Positions 23,315 through 32,362 of a stretch of 64,000 bases of DNA are shown here, piece after piece (positions within the stretch are counted from its first letter, which is position 1; every line of letters starts with the position of its first letter). Both the position numbers and the translations under genes were made by a program. The notes beneath the pieces were generated by a model. It was not told the DNA's origin, searched no databases, and worked only from the letters and a program-made list of their open reading frames with translations. Source of the DNA: Streptomyces roseoverticillatus (GTDB lineage: Bacteria; Actinomycetota; Actinomycetes; Streptomycetales; Streptomycetaceae); contig NZ_JOFL01000022.1 in the NCBI RefSeq assembly GCF_000719265.1, forward strand, positions 1 to 64,000, written 5' to 3'.

Positions 23315-23378
23315 CCGTACGCAGTTCGCTCCGTACACAGTTCGCTCCGTACACAGTTCGCTCCGTACACAGTTCCCG
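23315..23378. repeat. 16-bp tandem repeat between copZ and copA
   Basis: Four tandem copies of CCGTACACAGTTCGCT (first with one change, last degenerate) follow a run of GGATACCCC units (23275-23312). The GGATACCCCCGGGATACC stretch has CsoR-like half-sites. The whole 182-bp copZ-copA gap holds no gene. Confidence 0.75.
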
Positions 23379-23448
23379 GTACCGCCGGATCGTGCCGCTC
23401 CACTGATATGGACGCCCGCAGACCCGGCCCTCCTCCAGGAGACTCCGT

Positions 23449-25728
23449 ATGACCAGCACCGCTCTCGAGAAGGCCCCGGCACCCGCCGCGGCCGCCTCCG
23501 AAGTCGAACTCTCCATCGGCGGCATGACCTGCGCGTCCTGCGCGGCGCGCATCGAGAAGAAGCTCAACCGCATGGAAGGCGTCACGGCGGCGGTCAACTT
23601 CGCCACCGAGAAGGCCAAGGTCGCCTACGGGCCGGGCGTGGCGGTCGCCGATCTGATCGCCACCGTCGAGAAGACCGGCTACACCGCCCAGGAGCCGCCC
23701 GAGCCGACGGCCCGTGCGGAAGCGCAGACGCCGCAGGAGCAGGAGGCCGGCCACAGCGGCGGAGAGGTCGGCGCCCTGCGGCAGCGGCTGCTGGTCTCGC
23801 TCGTCCTCGCGGTGCCGGTCGTGCTGATGGCCATGGTCCCCGCCCTGCAGTTCGACAACTGGCAGTGGCTGTCCCTGACCCTGGCCGCTCCGGTGGTGGT
23901 GTGGGGCGCGCTGCCCTTCCACAAGGCGGCGTGGACCAACGCCCGGCACGGGGCCGCCACCATGGACACCCTCGTCTCGATCGGCACGCTCGCCGCGCTC
24001 GGCTGGTCGCTGTGGGCGCTGTTCTTCGGCCACGCCGGCATGCCGGGCATGCGGCACGGCTTCGACTTCTCGGTCTCGCGGGCGGACGGCTCGTCCTCCA
24101 TCTACCTGGAGGCCGCGGCCGGTGTCACCGCCTTCATCCTGGCCGGGCGCTATCTGGAGGCGAAGTCCAAGCGCAAGGCCGGCGCAGCCCTGCGGGCGCT
24201 GCTGGAGCTGGGCGCCAAGGACGTGGCCGTCCTGCGCGACGGGCGCGAAGTCCGCGTTCCCGTAGCGGAACTGGCGGTCGGCGACCTGTTCGTCGTACGC
24301 CCCGGGGAGAAGATCGCCACCGACGGCACGGTCACCGAGGGCGGTTCGGCCGTCGACGCCTCCATGCTGACCGGCGAATCCGTGCCCGTGGACGTCACCG
24401 CGGGCGATTCCGTCACCGGCGCCACCGTCAACGTCTCCGGCCGCCTGGTCGTCCGGGCCACCCGCGTCGGCGCCGACACCCAGCTGTCCCGCATGGCCAA
24501 GCTCGTGGAGGACGCCCAGAACGGCAAGGCCGCCGTCCAGCGCCTGGCCGACCGCATCTCCGGGATCTTCGTCCCCGTCGTCCTGCTGATCGCCCTCGGC
24601 ACGCTGCTGACCTGGCTGTTCGTGACCGGCGACGCCACCGCCGCCTTCACCGCCGCCGTCGCCGTGCTCATCATCGCCTGCCCCTGCGCCCTGGGCCTCG
24701 CCACCCCGACCGCCCTCATGGTCGGCACCGGCCGCGGCGCCCAGCTCGGCATCCTCATCAAGGGCCCCGAGGTCCTGGAGTCCACGCGCCGCGTCGACAC
24801 CGTCGTCCTGGACAAGACCGGCACCGTCACCACCGGCCGCATGGCCCTGCACGGGATCATCACCGCCCCCGGCGTCTCCGAGCACGACCTGCTGCGCCTG
24901 GCCGGCGCCCTGGAGCACGCCTCCGAGCACCCCATCGCCCGCGCCATCGCCGACGGCGCCGCCGGGCGCACCGGCAGCCTGCCCGTGCCGGAGAGCTTCG
25001 AGAACATCGCCGGGCTGGGCGTGCAGGGCGTCGTAGAGGGCCACGCGGTCCTCGTCGGGCGGGAGAAGCTGCTCTCGGAGTGGGTGATCGAGCTGCCCGC
25101 CGAGCTGGCCGCGGCCAAGGCGACCGCCGAGGCCGAGGGCCGTACCGCCGTCGCCGTCGCCTGGGACGGCAAGGCCCGCGGCGTCCTCACCGTCGCCGAC
25201 GCCGTCAAGGACACCAGCGCACGGGCCGTGGCCGAGCTGCGCCGCCTCGGCCTCACGCCCGTCCTCCTGACCGGTGACAACAAGGCCGTCGCCGAGGCCG
25301 TGGCCCGCGAGGTCGGCATCGACGAGGTCATCGCCGAGGTCCTCCCCCAGGACAAGGTCGACGTCGTCAAGCGCCTGCAGGCTAAGGGCCGTTCGGTCGC
25401 CATGGTCGGCGACGGCGTCAACGACGCGGCCGCCCTGGCCACCGCCGACCTGGGCCTGGCCATGGGCACCGGCACCGACGCGGCCATCGAGGCCGGCGAC
25501 CTCACGCTCGTACGGGGCGACTTGCTGGTGGCCGCCGACGCGATCCGGCTCTCCCGCCGCACCCTCGGCACCATCAAGGGCAACCTCTTCTGGGCCTTCG
25601 GCTACAACATCGCCGCCCTCCCCCTCGCGGCCGCCGGCATGCTCAACCCGATGATCGCCGGGGCGGCCATGGCCTTCTCCTCGGTCTTCGTCGTCACCAA
25701 CAGCCTCCGGCTCCGCCGCTTCCGCTGA
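23449..25728 (+). CDS. copA: Copper-exporting P1B-type ATPase CopA
   Basis: This 759-residue ATPase has one N-terminal HMA domain ([16 protein letters not shown]) and six to eight membrane helices. Key motifs are the TGES actuator loop (LTGESVPVD), the CPC metal-transport motif ([19 protein letters not shown]), phosphorylation site DKTGTVTTG, the HP motif (SEHPIARAI) and [14 protein letters not shown] plus the C-terminal helix residues (NMLNP-type [18 protein letters not shown]) indicate Cu(I) export. ATG 23449 follows CCAGGAG. It forms the copper-efflux operon with copZ. Confidence 0.96.
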   Translation: MTSTALEKAPAPAAAASEVELSIGGMTCASCAARIEKKLNRMEGVTAAVNFATEKAKVAYGPGVAVADLIATVEKTGYTAQEPPEPTARAEAQTPQEQEAGHSGGEVGALRQRLLVSLVLAVPVVLMAMVPALQFDNWQWLSLTLAAPVVVWGALPFHKAAWTNARHGAATMDTLVSIGTLAALGWSLWALFFGHAGMPGMRHGFDFSVSRADGSSSIYLEAAAGVTAFILAGRYLEAKSKRKAGAALRALLELGAKDVAVLRDGREVRVPVAELAVGDLFVVRPGEKIATDGTVTEGGSAVDASMLTGESVPVDVTAGDSVTGATVNVSGRLVVRATRVGADTQLSRMAKLVEDAQNGKAAVQRLADRISGIFVPVVLLIALGTLLTWLFVTGDATAAFTAAVAVLIIACPCALGLATPTALMVGTGRGAQLGILIKGPEVLESTRRVDTVVLDKTGTVTTGRMALHGIITAPGVSEHDLLRLAGALEHASEHPIARAIADGAAGRTGSLPVPESFENIAGLGVQGVVEGHAVLVGREKLLSEWVIELPAELAAAKATAEAEGRTAVAVAWDGKARGVLTVADAVKDTSARAVAELRRLGLTPVLLTGDNKAVAEAVAREVGIDEVIAEVLPQDKVDVVKRLQAKGRSVAMVGDGVNDAAALATADLGLAMGTGTDAAIEAGDLTLVRGDLLVAADAIRLSRRTLGTIKGNLFWAFGYNIAALPLAAAGMLNPMIAGAAMAFSSVFVVTNSLRLRRFR

Positions 25729-25774
25729 GCGAGCGAGCGATACGACGTACGTCTCTTCAACGGCATACGTCTCC

Positions 25775-25830
25775 TCAAACCGGCTGGGGCCGGGTCCGGC
25801 GATTGCTGGACCCGGCCTCAGCCGGTTTGA
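25775..25830. terminator. Long hairpin terminator after copA
   Basis: TCAAACCGGCTGGGGCCGGG and its near-complement form a stem of over 20 bp with a 10-nt loop. It lies between copA and the convergent MarR-like remnant and can end both. Confidence 0.82.
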
Positions 25831-25880
25831 AGGACTTCGGCCACCGCCGCCTGAACCCGACGGAGCCGCCGGAGCCGCCG

Positions 25881-26159
25881 TTACGTGCCTGGAGGGCGGT
25901 TGCGGAGGGCGTCCTGGGAGGCGACGTGCTTGAGCATGAGGCGGGCGAACTCCAGGCGTTCGCGCTCGGGCCAGTCGGCGGTGATGTACTCGAAGGCCGA
26001 GCGCTGGTGGCGGCTGAAGCGGGCCATCAGTTCGCGGCCTTCGGGGCTGAGGTGGAGGACCGTGCGGCGGCCGTCCTGCTGCGAGGCCGCCCGGATCAGG
26101 TAGCCGGCCGAGATGCAGTCGGAGACCATGCAGTTGGCCACGGACGGGTCCACGCCCAA
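25881..26159 (-). pseudogene. MarR-family regulator, N-terminally truncated
   Basis: The frame encodes the winged helix and C-terminal helices of a MarR protein (HLGVDPSVANCMVSDCISAGYL, QQDGRRTVLHLSPEGRELM, RHQRSAFEYITADWPERERLE). The first helix needed for dimerisation is missing. In-frame codons continue upstream (EVTVGAVARHLG) but no ATG or GTG is found before a stop near 26290. The only start is a TTG inside the HTH. It is probably a remnant cut by the neighbouring flavin monooxygenase gene, or it contains a frameshift in the GC-rich stretch. Confidence 0.55.
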
Positions 26160-26288
26160 GTGGCGGGCGACCGCCCCGACGGTGACCTCGCCCGCGCCCG
26201 CCGAGCCGTCCCGTCCCGACAGCTTGAGCCCCGACTCCCGTCCCGCCCCCGCCCCTGGAAGGCGCGGGTCAGATGGTCCCTCAGTCCC

Positions 26289-27470
26289 TCAGTCCCCGCC
26301 GAGGATCCCCCGCGACTTCCCCGTCAGCGCCGAGGCCAGGTACCGGCCCGCCCCCGGCAGCCGGGCGGCGCGCAGGGCGAGGCGGCGCGCGCGCAGCTGG
26401 CCCTGCGAGTGGGGCAGGAACCAGCGCACGCCCTTGCGCGCCGCACGCTGCTTCTCCGTGACCACCGGCCGCCACTGCTCCTCGTACCGCCGCAGCGCCG
26501 TCGCGGCCGACGGCGCCCCGGCCAGCTGCCCGGCGAGGAGGCGGGCGCCGGCGAGGCCGAGGGAGGCGCCCTGGCCGGCGAGGAGCGAGACCGCGTGGCA
26601 GGCGTCACCGACGAGGGTCACCCGTCCCCGGCTCCAGCACGGCAGCTCGGTCTGGGCGACCTGGTCGTAGTACACCTCGTCGCCGGGCGGGCACGCGCGC
26701 AGCGCCCGCGGCACGACCCAGCCGAGCCCGCCGTACTCCTTGCGCAGCGCCTCCCGCGGGTCGCCGGGCAGTCCGGGATCGGCCGCCCGGTGGACGGCGA
26801 ACGCCGCCACGCGGCCGTCGCGCAGGCTGTAGAAGCCCATCTGCCGGTCGGTCGTGTCGGTGAGGACGAAGCTGTCCCGGCAGGCGGCGTGGACCTCAGG
26901 GTCCTCGAAGACGAACGCCGCGGTGTGGAAGCCGAGATGGCGGACGTGGCGCTCGTCGTCTCCTTCCGCTTCGCAGAAGGCGAGGCGCCGCACGGCCGAG
27001 TGAACGCCGTCCGCACCGACGACGACGTCGGCGTCGAGGCGCGTGCCGTCGTCCAGCGTGACGGTCGCGCCGTCCGTGCGGCCTTCGACTGCCTTGGGCG
27101 TGGTCCCGAAGCGTACGTCGACGCCCGCGGGCAGGCTCTCGTACAGCGCGCGTTCGAGGTCCGGCCGCATGATGCTGATCAGCCTGCCGCCGACGGCGCG
27201 GCTCAGCGTGTCGTACGTCATCCCCGCCCGTCTGCGCCCGGCCTCGTCCACGTAGCGGAGTTCGTGCACCGCGTAGCCGAGCTCCCGCAGCCGGGGCAGC
27301 AGGCCCATCTCCTCGGCGGACGCGTAGCCCGGACCGAAGAAATCGATCATGTAGCCCTGGGTGCGGAGGGCGCGGGCCTTCTCCAGGACCACCACGTCCC
27401 AGCCGGCGTCGCCGAGGCACCGGGCGAGGCCCAGTCCGGCGATTCCGGCGCCGCAGATCACGGCCTTCAT
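26289..27470 (-). CDS. FAD-dependent monooxygenase (PHBH/TetX-like)
   Basis: This 393-residue group A flavin monooxygenase starts at ATG 27470 behind GAGAGGAGG. The N-terminal FAD motif is AVICGAGIAGLGLARCLGDAGW, the middle DG motif is ADVVVGADGVHSAVRRLAF, and the ribityl-binding GD motif is GRVTLVGDACHAVSLLAGQG. These enzymes hydroxylate aromatic compounds or antibiotics using NAD(P)H and O2. The substrate cannot be read from sequence. No biosynthetic genes adjoin; the neighbouring MarR remnant may once have controlled it. Confidence 0.9.
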   Translation of the reverse strand: MKAVICGAGIAGLGLARCLGDAGWDVVVLEKARALRTQGYMIDFFGPGYASAEEMGLLPRLRELGYAVHELRYVDEAGRRRAGMTYDTLSRAVGGRLISIMRPDLERALYESLPAGVDVRFGTTPKAVEGRTDGATVTLDDGTRLDADVVVGADGVHSAVRRLAFCEAEGDDERHVRHLGFHTAAFVFEDPEVHAACRDSFVLTDTTDRQMGFYSLRDGRVAAFAVHRAADPGLPGDPREALRKEYGGLGWVVPRALRACPPGDEVYYDQVAQTELPCWSRGRVTLVGDACHAVSLLAGQGASLGLAGARLLAGQLAGAPSAATALRRYEEQWRPVVTEKQRAARKGVRWFLPHSQGQLRARRLALRAARLPGAGRYLASALTGKSRGILGGD

Positions 27471-27631
27471 CGGTGTCAGCCTCCTCTCGCGGCTGCTCCC
27501 ACCCCTTCCGCTCCGTGTTCCCGCGCAGGCCAGGGACACACTCGCCCGGACGGGTCGCCCGGCGGCAGCTCTCCGGCCCGGGCCTCGGGCCGGAGAGCTG
27601 CCTCGGTCGGGCGGCCGCCTCGGGCCCGCGG

Positions 27632-28504
27632 CTACCTCGCCGCCGGTTCGGCGAACTGCGGTGTTCCCACCGCTCCCAGGAGGGCCAGACGGTCAGGGGT
27701 GTCCGTGCCCGGGGGCGGAGTGAGGAGGATCAGGCGCTGGTCGCAGTCCGGAGAGAGGAGGACCTGGCAGTCCAGGTCGACGGGGCCCACCACGGCGTGC
27801 AGGACGCGCATGCGGGTGCGGCGGCGGACGGCCACCTCGTGGCGTTCCCAGAGGGTGCGGAACTCGTCGCTGGCCCCGCGGAGGCGGTCGACCAGGCGGG
27901 TCGCCGCCGGATCCCCCGCACGGCGGGCCACGGCGGCGCGCAGGTCCGCGGCGTGCAGGCGGCCGTAGTGCTCGTGCTCCTCGGGCGGGTACGCGGCGCG
28001 GACGGCCGGGTCGGTGAACCAGCGCCAGACGACGTTGCGGCCGTGCTCGGAGACGGTGCAGACACCGCCGAGGAGCGCCTGGGCCATGGCGTTCTGGGCC
28101 AGGACGTCGCCCAGGTCGCTGACGACCTGGGCCGGTGTCGCGGGCAGCTGGTCGAGGAGGTGGAGCAGGCCGGGGGCCACGTGGTCGCCCGCGGTGCGGC
28201 CCGCGGGCGGGCGGTGGCCCGCCAGCAGGTACAAGTGGTCGCGTTCGTCGGTGTCCAGGCGCAGGGCGCGGGCGAGGGAGGCGAGCATCTGCGGGGAGGG
28301 CTGCGGGCCGCGGGCCTGTTCCAGGCGGATGTAGTAGTCGACCGACATCCCCGCGAGCTGAGCGACCTCCTCGCGGCGCAGGCCGGGCGTGCGGCGCCGC
28401 GGGCCTGCGGGCAGCCCCGCGTCCTGGGGGCGGATCCGGTCGCGGGAGCGGCGGAGGAAGTCGGCGAGCTCCGGGCGGTCCGGGCGGGGGCAGGCGGTCG
28501 TCAT
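27632..28504 (-). CDS. XRE-family regulator with MmyB-like ligand domain
   Basis: This 290-residue protein has an N-terminal helix-turn-helix (TPGLRREEVAQLAGMSVDYY, RLEQARGPQPSPQMLASLAR) and a C-terminal PAS-like MmyB domain (VSDLGDVLAQNAMAQALLG, RNVVWRWFTDP, DFRTLWERHEV-like EFRTLWERHEVAVRR). This class is abundant in Streptomyces and usually controls a divergent oxidoreductase or hydrolase gene. ATG 28504 follows GAGG by 9 nt. The divergent alpha/beta hydrolase starts 199 bp away and is the likely target. Confidence 0.92.
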   Translation of the reverse strand: MTTACPRPDRPELADFLRRSRDRIRPQDAGLPAGPRRRTPGLRREEVAQLAGMSVDYYIRLEQARGPQPSPQMLASLARALRLDTDERDHLYLLAGHRPPAGRTAGDHVAPGLLHLLDQLPATPAQVVSDLGDVLAQNAMAQALLGGVCTVSEHGRNVVWRWFTDPAVRAAYPPEEHEHYGRLHAADLRAAVARRAGDPAATRLVDRLRGASDEFRTLWERHEVAVRRRTRMRVLHAVVGPVDLDCQVLLSPDCDQRLILLTPPPGTDTPDRLALLGAVGTPQFAEPAAR

Positions 28505-28614
28505 GTTGATCATCCTCGCCGACGCGTCCACCGCGAACCAGGGACCGGCAGTCCCAGGGTCGGCAGGGCTCTCCCGCGGGATCGCGGACGACGGAAGTGT
28601 GGGGGTCGTCCCCA

Positions 28615-28659
28615 CCGGTCGGGGGCGACCCCCGCAGGCCGGGGGCCTCCCCCGACCGG
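28615..28659. promoter_or_regulatory. Palindrome in the XRE/hydrolase divergent promoter
   Basis: CCGGTCGGGGG and its exact complement CCCCCGACCGG flank a 23-nt centre. A second palindrome, GGGAC-CGGCA-GTCCC, lies at 28541-28555. Either may be the operator of the XRE regulator. Confidence 0.4.
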
Positions 28660-28702
28660 TCGGGGTTCCCATCAGCACGTCATCCGCGCCAGGAGTCCTC
28701 CC

Positions 28703-29530
28703 ATGAGCACGACCAGCACCGCCATCACCACCGCCACCGTCACCGTCGCCGACGCCCTCGTCCACTACGACCGCCTCGGCCCCTCCGACTCCACCCGCAC
28801 CCCCCTCGTCCTCGTCCACGGCACCGGGTCCACCGGCGCCGCCCTGACCTGGGGACAGATCGCCCCGCGGTTCGCCGAGGACCGTACGGTCATCACTCCC
28901 GACCTCTCCGGCACCGACCGCACCACCGACGGCGGTGGCCCTCTCACCGTCGAGGGCCTCGCCGCCCAGGTCATCGCCGTCATCGAAGACGCGGGCAGAG
29001 GCCCCGTCGACCTGCTGGGCTTCTCCCTGGGCTCCCCCGTCGTCGCGGCCGTCGCCGCGCTGCGGCCCGACCTCGTACGGCGGCTGATCCTGGTCGCCGG
29101 CTGGGCGCACACCGAGGGCGACGAGTTCCTCCGCAACACCTTCGCCCTGTGGACCCGGCTCGGCACGACCGACCATGAGGCCTTCGGCCGGTTCGTCACG
29201 ATGACGGGCTTCAGCCCCGGCTTCCTCAATGCTCTCGGCCGGGAGCAGGTCGACGCCATGTCCGCCAACATGCCGGCCACCCCCGGCACCCTCCGCCACG
29301 CCGACCTCGACGCCCGCGTCGACATCCGCGACCTGCTGCCCCGCGTCCAGGCCGAGACGCTCGTCATCGGCTGCCTGCAGGACGCCACCGTGCCGGTCGA
29401 GCAGAGCCGCGCCCTGCACGCCGCGATCCACGGCAGCACCTACGCCGAGCTCGACACCGGGCACGTCGCCTTCTTCGAGCAGCCGGAGGAGTTCCGGAAG
29501 CTGGTGGACGACTTCACCGCCGGTGCGTGA
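28703..29530 (+). CDS. Alpha/beta hydrolase
   Basis: This 275-residue protein has the nucleophile elbow GFSLGSP (Ser), a downstream acid (CLQDATVPV) and catalytic His (DTGHVAFFEQP). The oxyanion HG motif is VLVHGTGSTGAA. ATG 28703 follows CAGGAG. It resembles esterases or haloperoxidase-like hydrolases of small molecules; the substrate is unknown. It is divergent from the XRE regulator, which probably controls it. Confidence 0.9.
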   Translation: MSTTSTAITTATVTVADALVHYDRLGPSDSTRTPLVLVHGTGSTGAALTWGQIAPRFAEDRTVITPDLSGTDRTTDGGGPLTVEGLAAQVIAVIEDAGRGPVDLLGFSLGSPVVAAVAALRPDLVRRLILVAGWAHTEGDEFLRNTFALWTRLGTTDHEAFGRFVTMTGFSPGFLNALGREQVDAMSANMPATPGTLRHADLDARVDIRDLLPRVQAETLVIGCLQDATVPVEQSRALHAAIHGSTYAELDTGHVAFFEQPEEFRKLVDDFTAGA

Positions 29531-29669
29531 GCTCCGGCAGGACCGGCGCGGGAGGCAGGGCCGGCGCGAGAGGCAGGGCCGGCGCGGGAGGAGCCTCAGA
29601 ACACGGGGGCGGGCCATGCGGCTCCTCCCGGCCGGACATCAGCATCACCGGCGCGGAACCCCCGCGCCC

Positions 29670-29685
29670 AGGGCCGTACGGTCCC
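29670..29685. promoter_or_regulatory. Weak OsdR/DevR-like box upstream of the sensor kinase
   Basis: AGGGCCGTACGGTCCC resembles the streptomycete OsdR/DevR box pattern AGGGCCG-N2-CGGCCCT with two changes in the right half. It lies 76 bp before the kinase start. Two better matches (32257 and 34915) occur within 5 kb. Confidence 0.45.
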
Positions 29686-29760
29686 TTTTCCACAGCCCGT
29701 CAGGCCCTGTCGCACAGGTGTCGTACGCTGCTGGGCAGGGACTCGGCCCGGGGAGCAGTC

Positions 29761-31278
29761 ATGACGGAAACCGCAGATCAAGCCGCTGATCAGCAAAGCG
29801 CTCAGCACCAGTCCGCGCACTTACCGTCCGCCGACCGCATGCGCGGTCTCCTCGACGCCGTCATGAGCATCGGCCACGGCCTCGAACTCCCCCAAGTGCT
29901 CCACGGCATCGTGGAGGCGGCCGTCACCCTCACCGATGCCGAGTACGGCGCCCTCGGCATCGTCGGCGACGGGCAGACGCTGTCGGAGTTCCTGCCGGTC
30001 GGCATGTCCGAGGAGCTCACGGCGCGCATCGGCCGTACTCCCTGCGGGCGTGGCATCCTCGGCGAGCTCATCCACAACCCCGCCCCGCTGCGGCTCACCG
30101 ACCTCACCCGCCACCCGCGCAGCTACGGCTTCCCCGAACACCACCCGCCCATGCGCACGTTCCTGGGCGTGCCGGTCCGCGTCCGCAACGAGGTCTTCGG
30201 CAACCTCTACCTCACCGAGAAGCGGGGCGGCGCCGCGTTCGACGCGGACGACGAGGCCGTCCTGACCACCCTGTCCATCGCCGCGGGCGTCGCCATCGAC
30301 AACGCCCGGATGTACCACGAGAGCCGCCGCCGGGAGCGCTGGCTGCAGGCGCTCGGCGAGATCACGCGCAGCCTGCTGTCGGGCACGGACGCGGACGCGG
30401 CCCTGAAGCTCATCGCCGAGCGGGCGATGGAGGTCGCGGACGCGGACAGCGCCGTCGTCGTGGAGCGGGACAACCAGGACGGCGGCCATCACGGCCCCAC
30501 CCTCTCCGTCCCCCTCCAGACCGCCGACGGCGCCCGCGGCGCGCTGCGGCTGCGGCGCCGCGCCGGGCGGCCGCCGTTCGACGAGAGCGAGGTGAAGCTG
30601 ATATCCGGCTTCGCCGACCAGGCCGCCATCGCCCTCGAACTCGCCCAGCACCGGGCCGAGTCGGAGGAGCTCACCGTCCTCCACGACCGTGACCGCATCG
30701 CCCGCGACCTGCACGACCTGGCCATCCAGCGGCTCTTCGCCACCGGCATGACGCTGCAGAGCGCGACGCGCCTGATCGACCGGCCGGAGGCCGTCGAGCG
30801 CGTCGGCCGGGCGGTCGACGACCTGGACACGACCATCCAGATCATCCGGTCGACCATCTTCGGCCTGCGGACCGCCGGGGACGGCCGCGGCGGCGGGCCG
30901 AGCCTGCGGCGCGGCATGGCCGAGGCGGTGCAGGCGGCCACGCGGACGCTGGGCTTCGCACCCGCGCTGCGGATCGAGGGGCCGGCCGACACCGACGTTC
31001 CCGCCGAGCTGGCCGAGCAGATCCTGGCCGTGGCGGCGGAGGCGCTCAGCAATGCGGCCCGGCACGCCGCGGCACGCCGCGTCGAGGTCATGCTGACGGT
31101 GGCCGAGCGGGCGACGCTGACAGTGACGGACGACGGCGTCGGCGTCGGCTCCGCCCCGCGGCGCGGCGGGCTGGCCAACATGCGCTCCCGGGCGGAGCTC
31201 CACGACGGGCAGCTGGCCGTGGAGACGCCCGAGGGCGGCGGGACGCGGATCGTGTGGAGCGTGCCGCTGCCGGAGTGA
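29761..31278 (+). CDS. GAF-domain sensor histidine kinase, DevS/OsdK-like
   Basis: This 505-residue protein has a first GAF domain (residues about 30-180, with TDAEYGALGIVGDGQTLSEF and FLGVPVRVRNEVFGNLYLTE), a second GAF-like domain (about 200-300), a HisKA_3 dimerisation box (RDRIARDLHDLAIQRLFATG, His about 318) and a HATPase domain ending VWSVPLPE. Actinobacterial DevS/DosT kinases of this layout bind heme and sense O2, NO or CO. ATG 29761 follows GGGGAG. The convergent response-regulator gene lies 147 bp downstream, so the pair is probably a two-component system. Confidence 0.93.
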   Translation: MTETADQAADQQSAQHQSAHLPSADRMRGLLDAVMSIGHGLELPQVLHGIVEAAVTLTDAEYGALGIVGDGQTLSEFLPVGMSEELTARIGRTPCGRGILGELIHNPAPLRLTDLTRHPRSYGFPEHHPPMRTFLGVPVRVRNEVFGNLYLTEKRGGAAFDADDEAVLTTLSIAAGVAIDNARMYHESRRRERWLQALGEITRSLLSGTDADAALKLIAERAMEVADADSAVVVERDNQDGGHHGPTLSVPLQTADGARGALRLRRRAGRPPFDESEVKLISGFADQAAIALELAQHRAESEELTVLHDRDRIARDLHDLAIQRLFATGMTLQSATRLIDRPEAVERVGRAVDDLDTTIQIIRSTIFGLRTAGDGRGGGPSLRRGMAEAVQAATRTLGFAPALRIEGPADTDVPAELAEQILAVAAEALSNAARHAAARRVEVMLTVAERATLTVTDDGVGVGSAPRRGGLANMRSRAELHDGQLAVETPEGGGTRIVWSVPLPE

Positions 31279-31335
31279 ACCGCCGCGCCGCGACGAACTG
31301 CGCACCGCGTTACTGAACGCCTCGGGCACACGGCC

Positions 31336-31424
31336 TACGGCTCCGTCTACGTCTGCGGCTACGGCTGCGGCTGCGGCTCTGTCTACGGCTACGGCTACGG
31401 CTCCGGCTCCGGCTCCGGCTCCGG
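31336..31424. repeat. GGCTAC/GGCTCC hexanucleotide repeat
   Basis: About fourteen imperfect 6-bp units (GGCTAC, GGCTGC, GGCTCC) fill the gap between the convergent kinase and response-regulator genes and stop at the regulator stop codon. Such repeats can change length by slippage; no terminator hairpin is obvious here. Confidence 0.75.
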
Positions 31425-32138
31425 CTACCCCTTCTTCGTCCGGCCCGCTATCACCGCCGCCTGCACCCGCCGCCCCACCCCCAGCTTCGCCAGGATGGAC
31501 GAGATCCGGTTCTTGACCGTCTTCTCGGCGAGGAAGAGCCGGTCGGCGATCTGGCGGTTCGTCAGCCCTTCCCCGATGAGGTCGAGGATCTCCCGCTCGC
31601 GGGGCGAGAGGCTGTCGAGCTCCGACGTCTCGGGGGCCTCCGGCTCCCGCGGCGCCCGCAGCCGGTCCATCACCCGGGACGCCGTGCGCGGGTCCAGCGT
31701 CGACCTCCCCGTGGCCACCGTCCGCACCGCCGACACCAGCTCCGAGCCGTTGATCTGCTTGAGGACGTAACCCGCGGCGCCCGCCATGATGGCGTCGAAG
31801 AGGGCCTCGTCGTCGTCGAAGGACGTCAGCATCAGGCAGGCGAGGTCCGGCATGCGGGCGCGGAGTTCGCGGCACACCTCGATGCCGCCGTGGTCGCCGC
31901 CCTCCGTGCCGCTCTCCCCGAGGCGCACGTCGAGGACGGCCACGTGCGGGCGGGACGCCGGGACGCGCGCGAGGGCCTCCCGGCCCGTGGCCGCCTCCCC
32001 CACGACCTCGATGTCCGGCTCCGCTTCGAGGAGGTCACGGACGCCGCGGCGGACCACCTCGTGGTCGTCGAGGATGAACACGCGCAACGGCACGGTCTGT
32101 TCAGCTGTTTCCGTTGTTTCCGTATCGGTTCGGTCCAT
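31425..32138 (-). CDS. NarL/LuxR-family response regulator, DevR/OsdR-like
   Basis: This 237-residue protein has a receiver domain ([18 protein letters not shown], phosphoacceptor Asp in [10 protein letters not shown], Lys in [15 protein letters not shown]) and a LuxR HTH ([37 protein letters not shown]). The layout and the ALAxRxG-type C-terminus match DevR/DosR. ATG 32138 has no ribosome site, but CATACT lies 7 nt before it, so the transcript is probably leaderless. The likely partner is the GAF kinase at 29761, and its target is the AGGGCCG-N2-CGGCCCT box. Confidence 0.93.
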   Translation of the reverse strand: MDRTDTETTETAEQTVPLRVFILDDHEVVRRGVRDLLEAEPDIEVVGEAATGREALARVPASRPHVAVLDVRLGESGTEGGDHGGIEVCRELRARMPDLACLMLTSFDDDEALFDAIMAGAAGYVLKQINGSELVSAVRTVATGRSTLDPRTASRVMDRLRAPREPEAPETSELDSLSPREREILDLIGEGLTNRQIADRLFLAEKTVKNRISSILAKLGVGRRVQAAVIAGRTKKG

Positions 32139-32256
32139 ACGAGGCAGTATGTCCGGGCCCGGCAGGGGCACCGCGCACCAGGGTGCGGGCACCGCTGCCG
32201 GGGCCGGGCGCAACGGACCGCGGACCCAGCTCACACCGGGCCCGCACCCCGCCGAT

Positions 32257-32272
32257 AGGGCCGAACGGCCCT
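32257..32272. promoter_or_regulatory. OsdR/DevR-like box (perfect palindrome)
   Basis: AGGGCCGAACGGCCCT matches the reported streptomycete OsdR motif AGGGCCGATCGGCCCT except at the two central bases. It lies between the response-regulator gene and the globin-reductase gene, about 90 bp before the latter. Confidence 0.75.
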
Positions 32273-32362
32273 GCTGACCAGGGCCGGGCGGTCCCCGGGG
32301 GCGGTTGCCATACTGGCCCGCCCCAGCCCGTGTGCGAGGCGCCGTCGAGGAGCTGCCCACCC

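Noticed and set aside
23315..23378. CRISPR-like array
   Set aside because: The 16-bp units are directly tandem with no spacers and no cas genes are near.
28541..28555. DevR/DosR box GGGAC-CGGCA-GTCCC
   Set aside because: Spacing is one base too long and the flanks do not match; it is more likely part of the XRE operator region.
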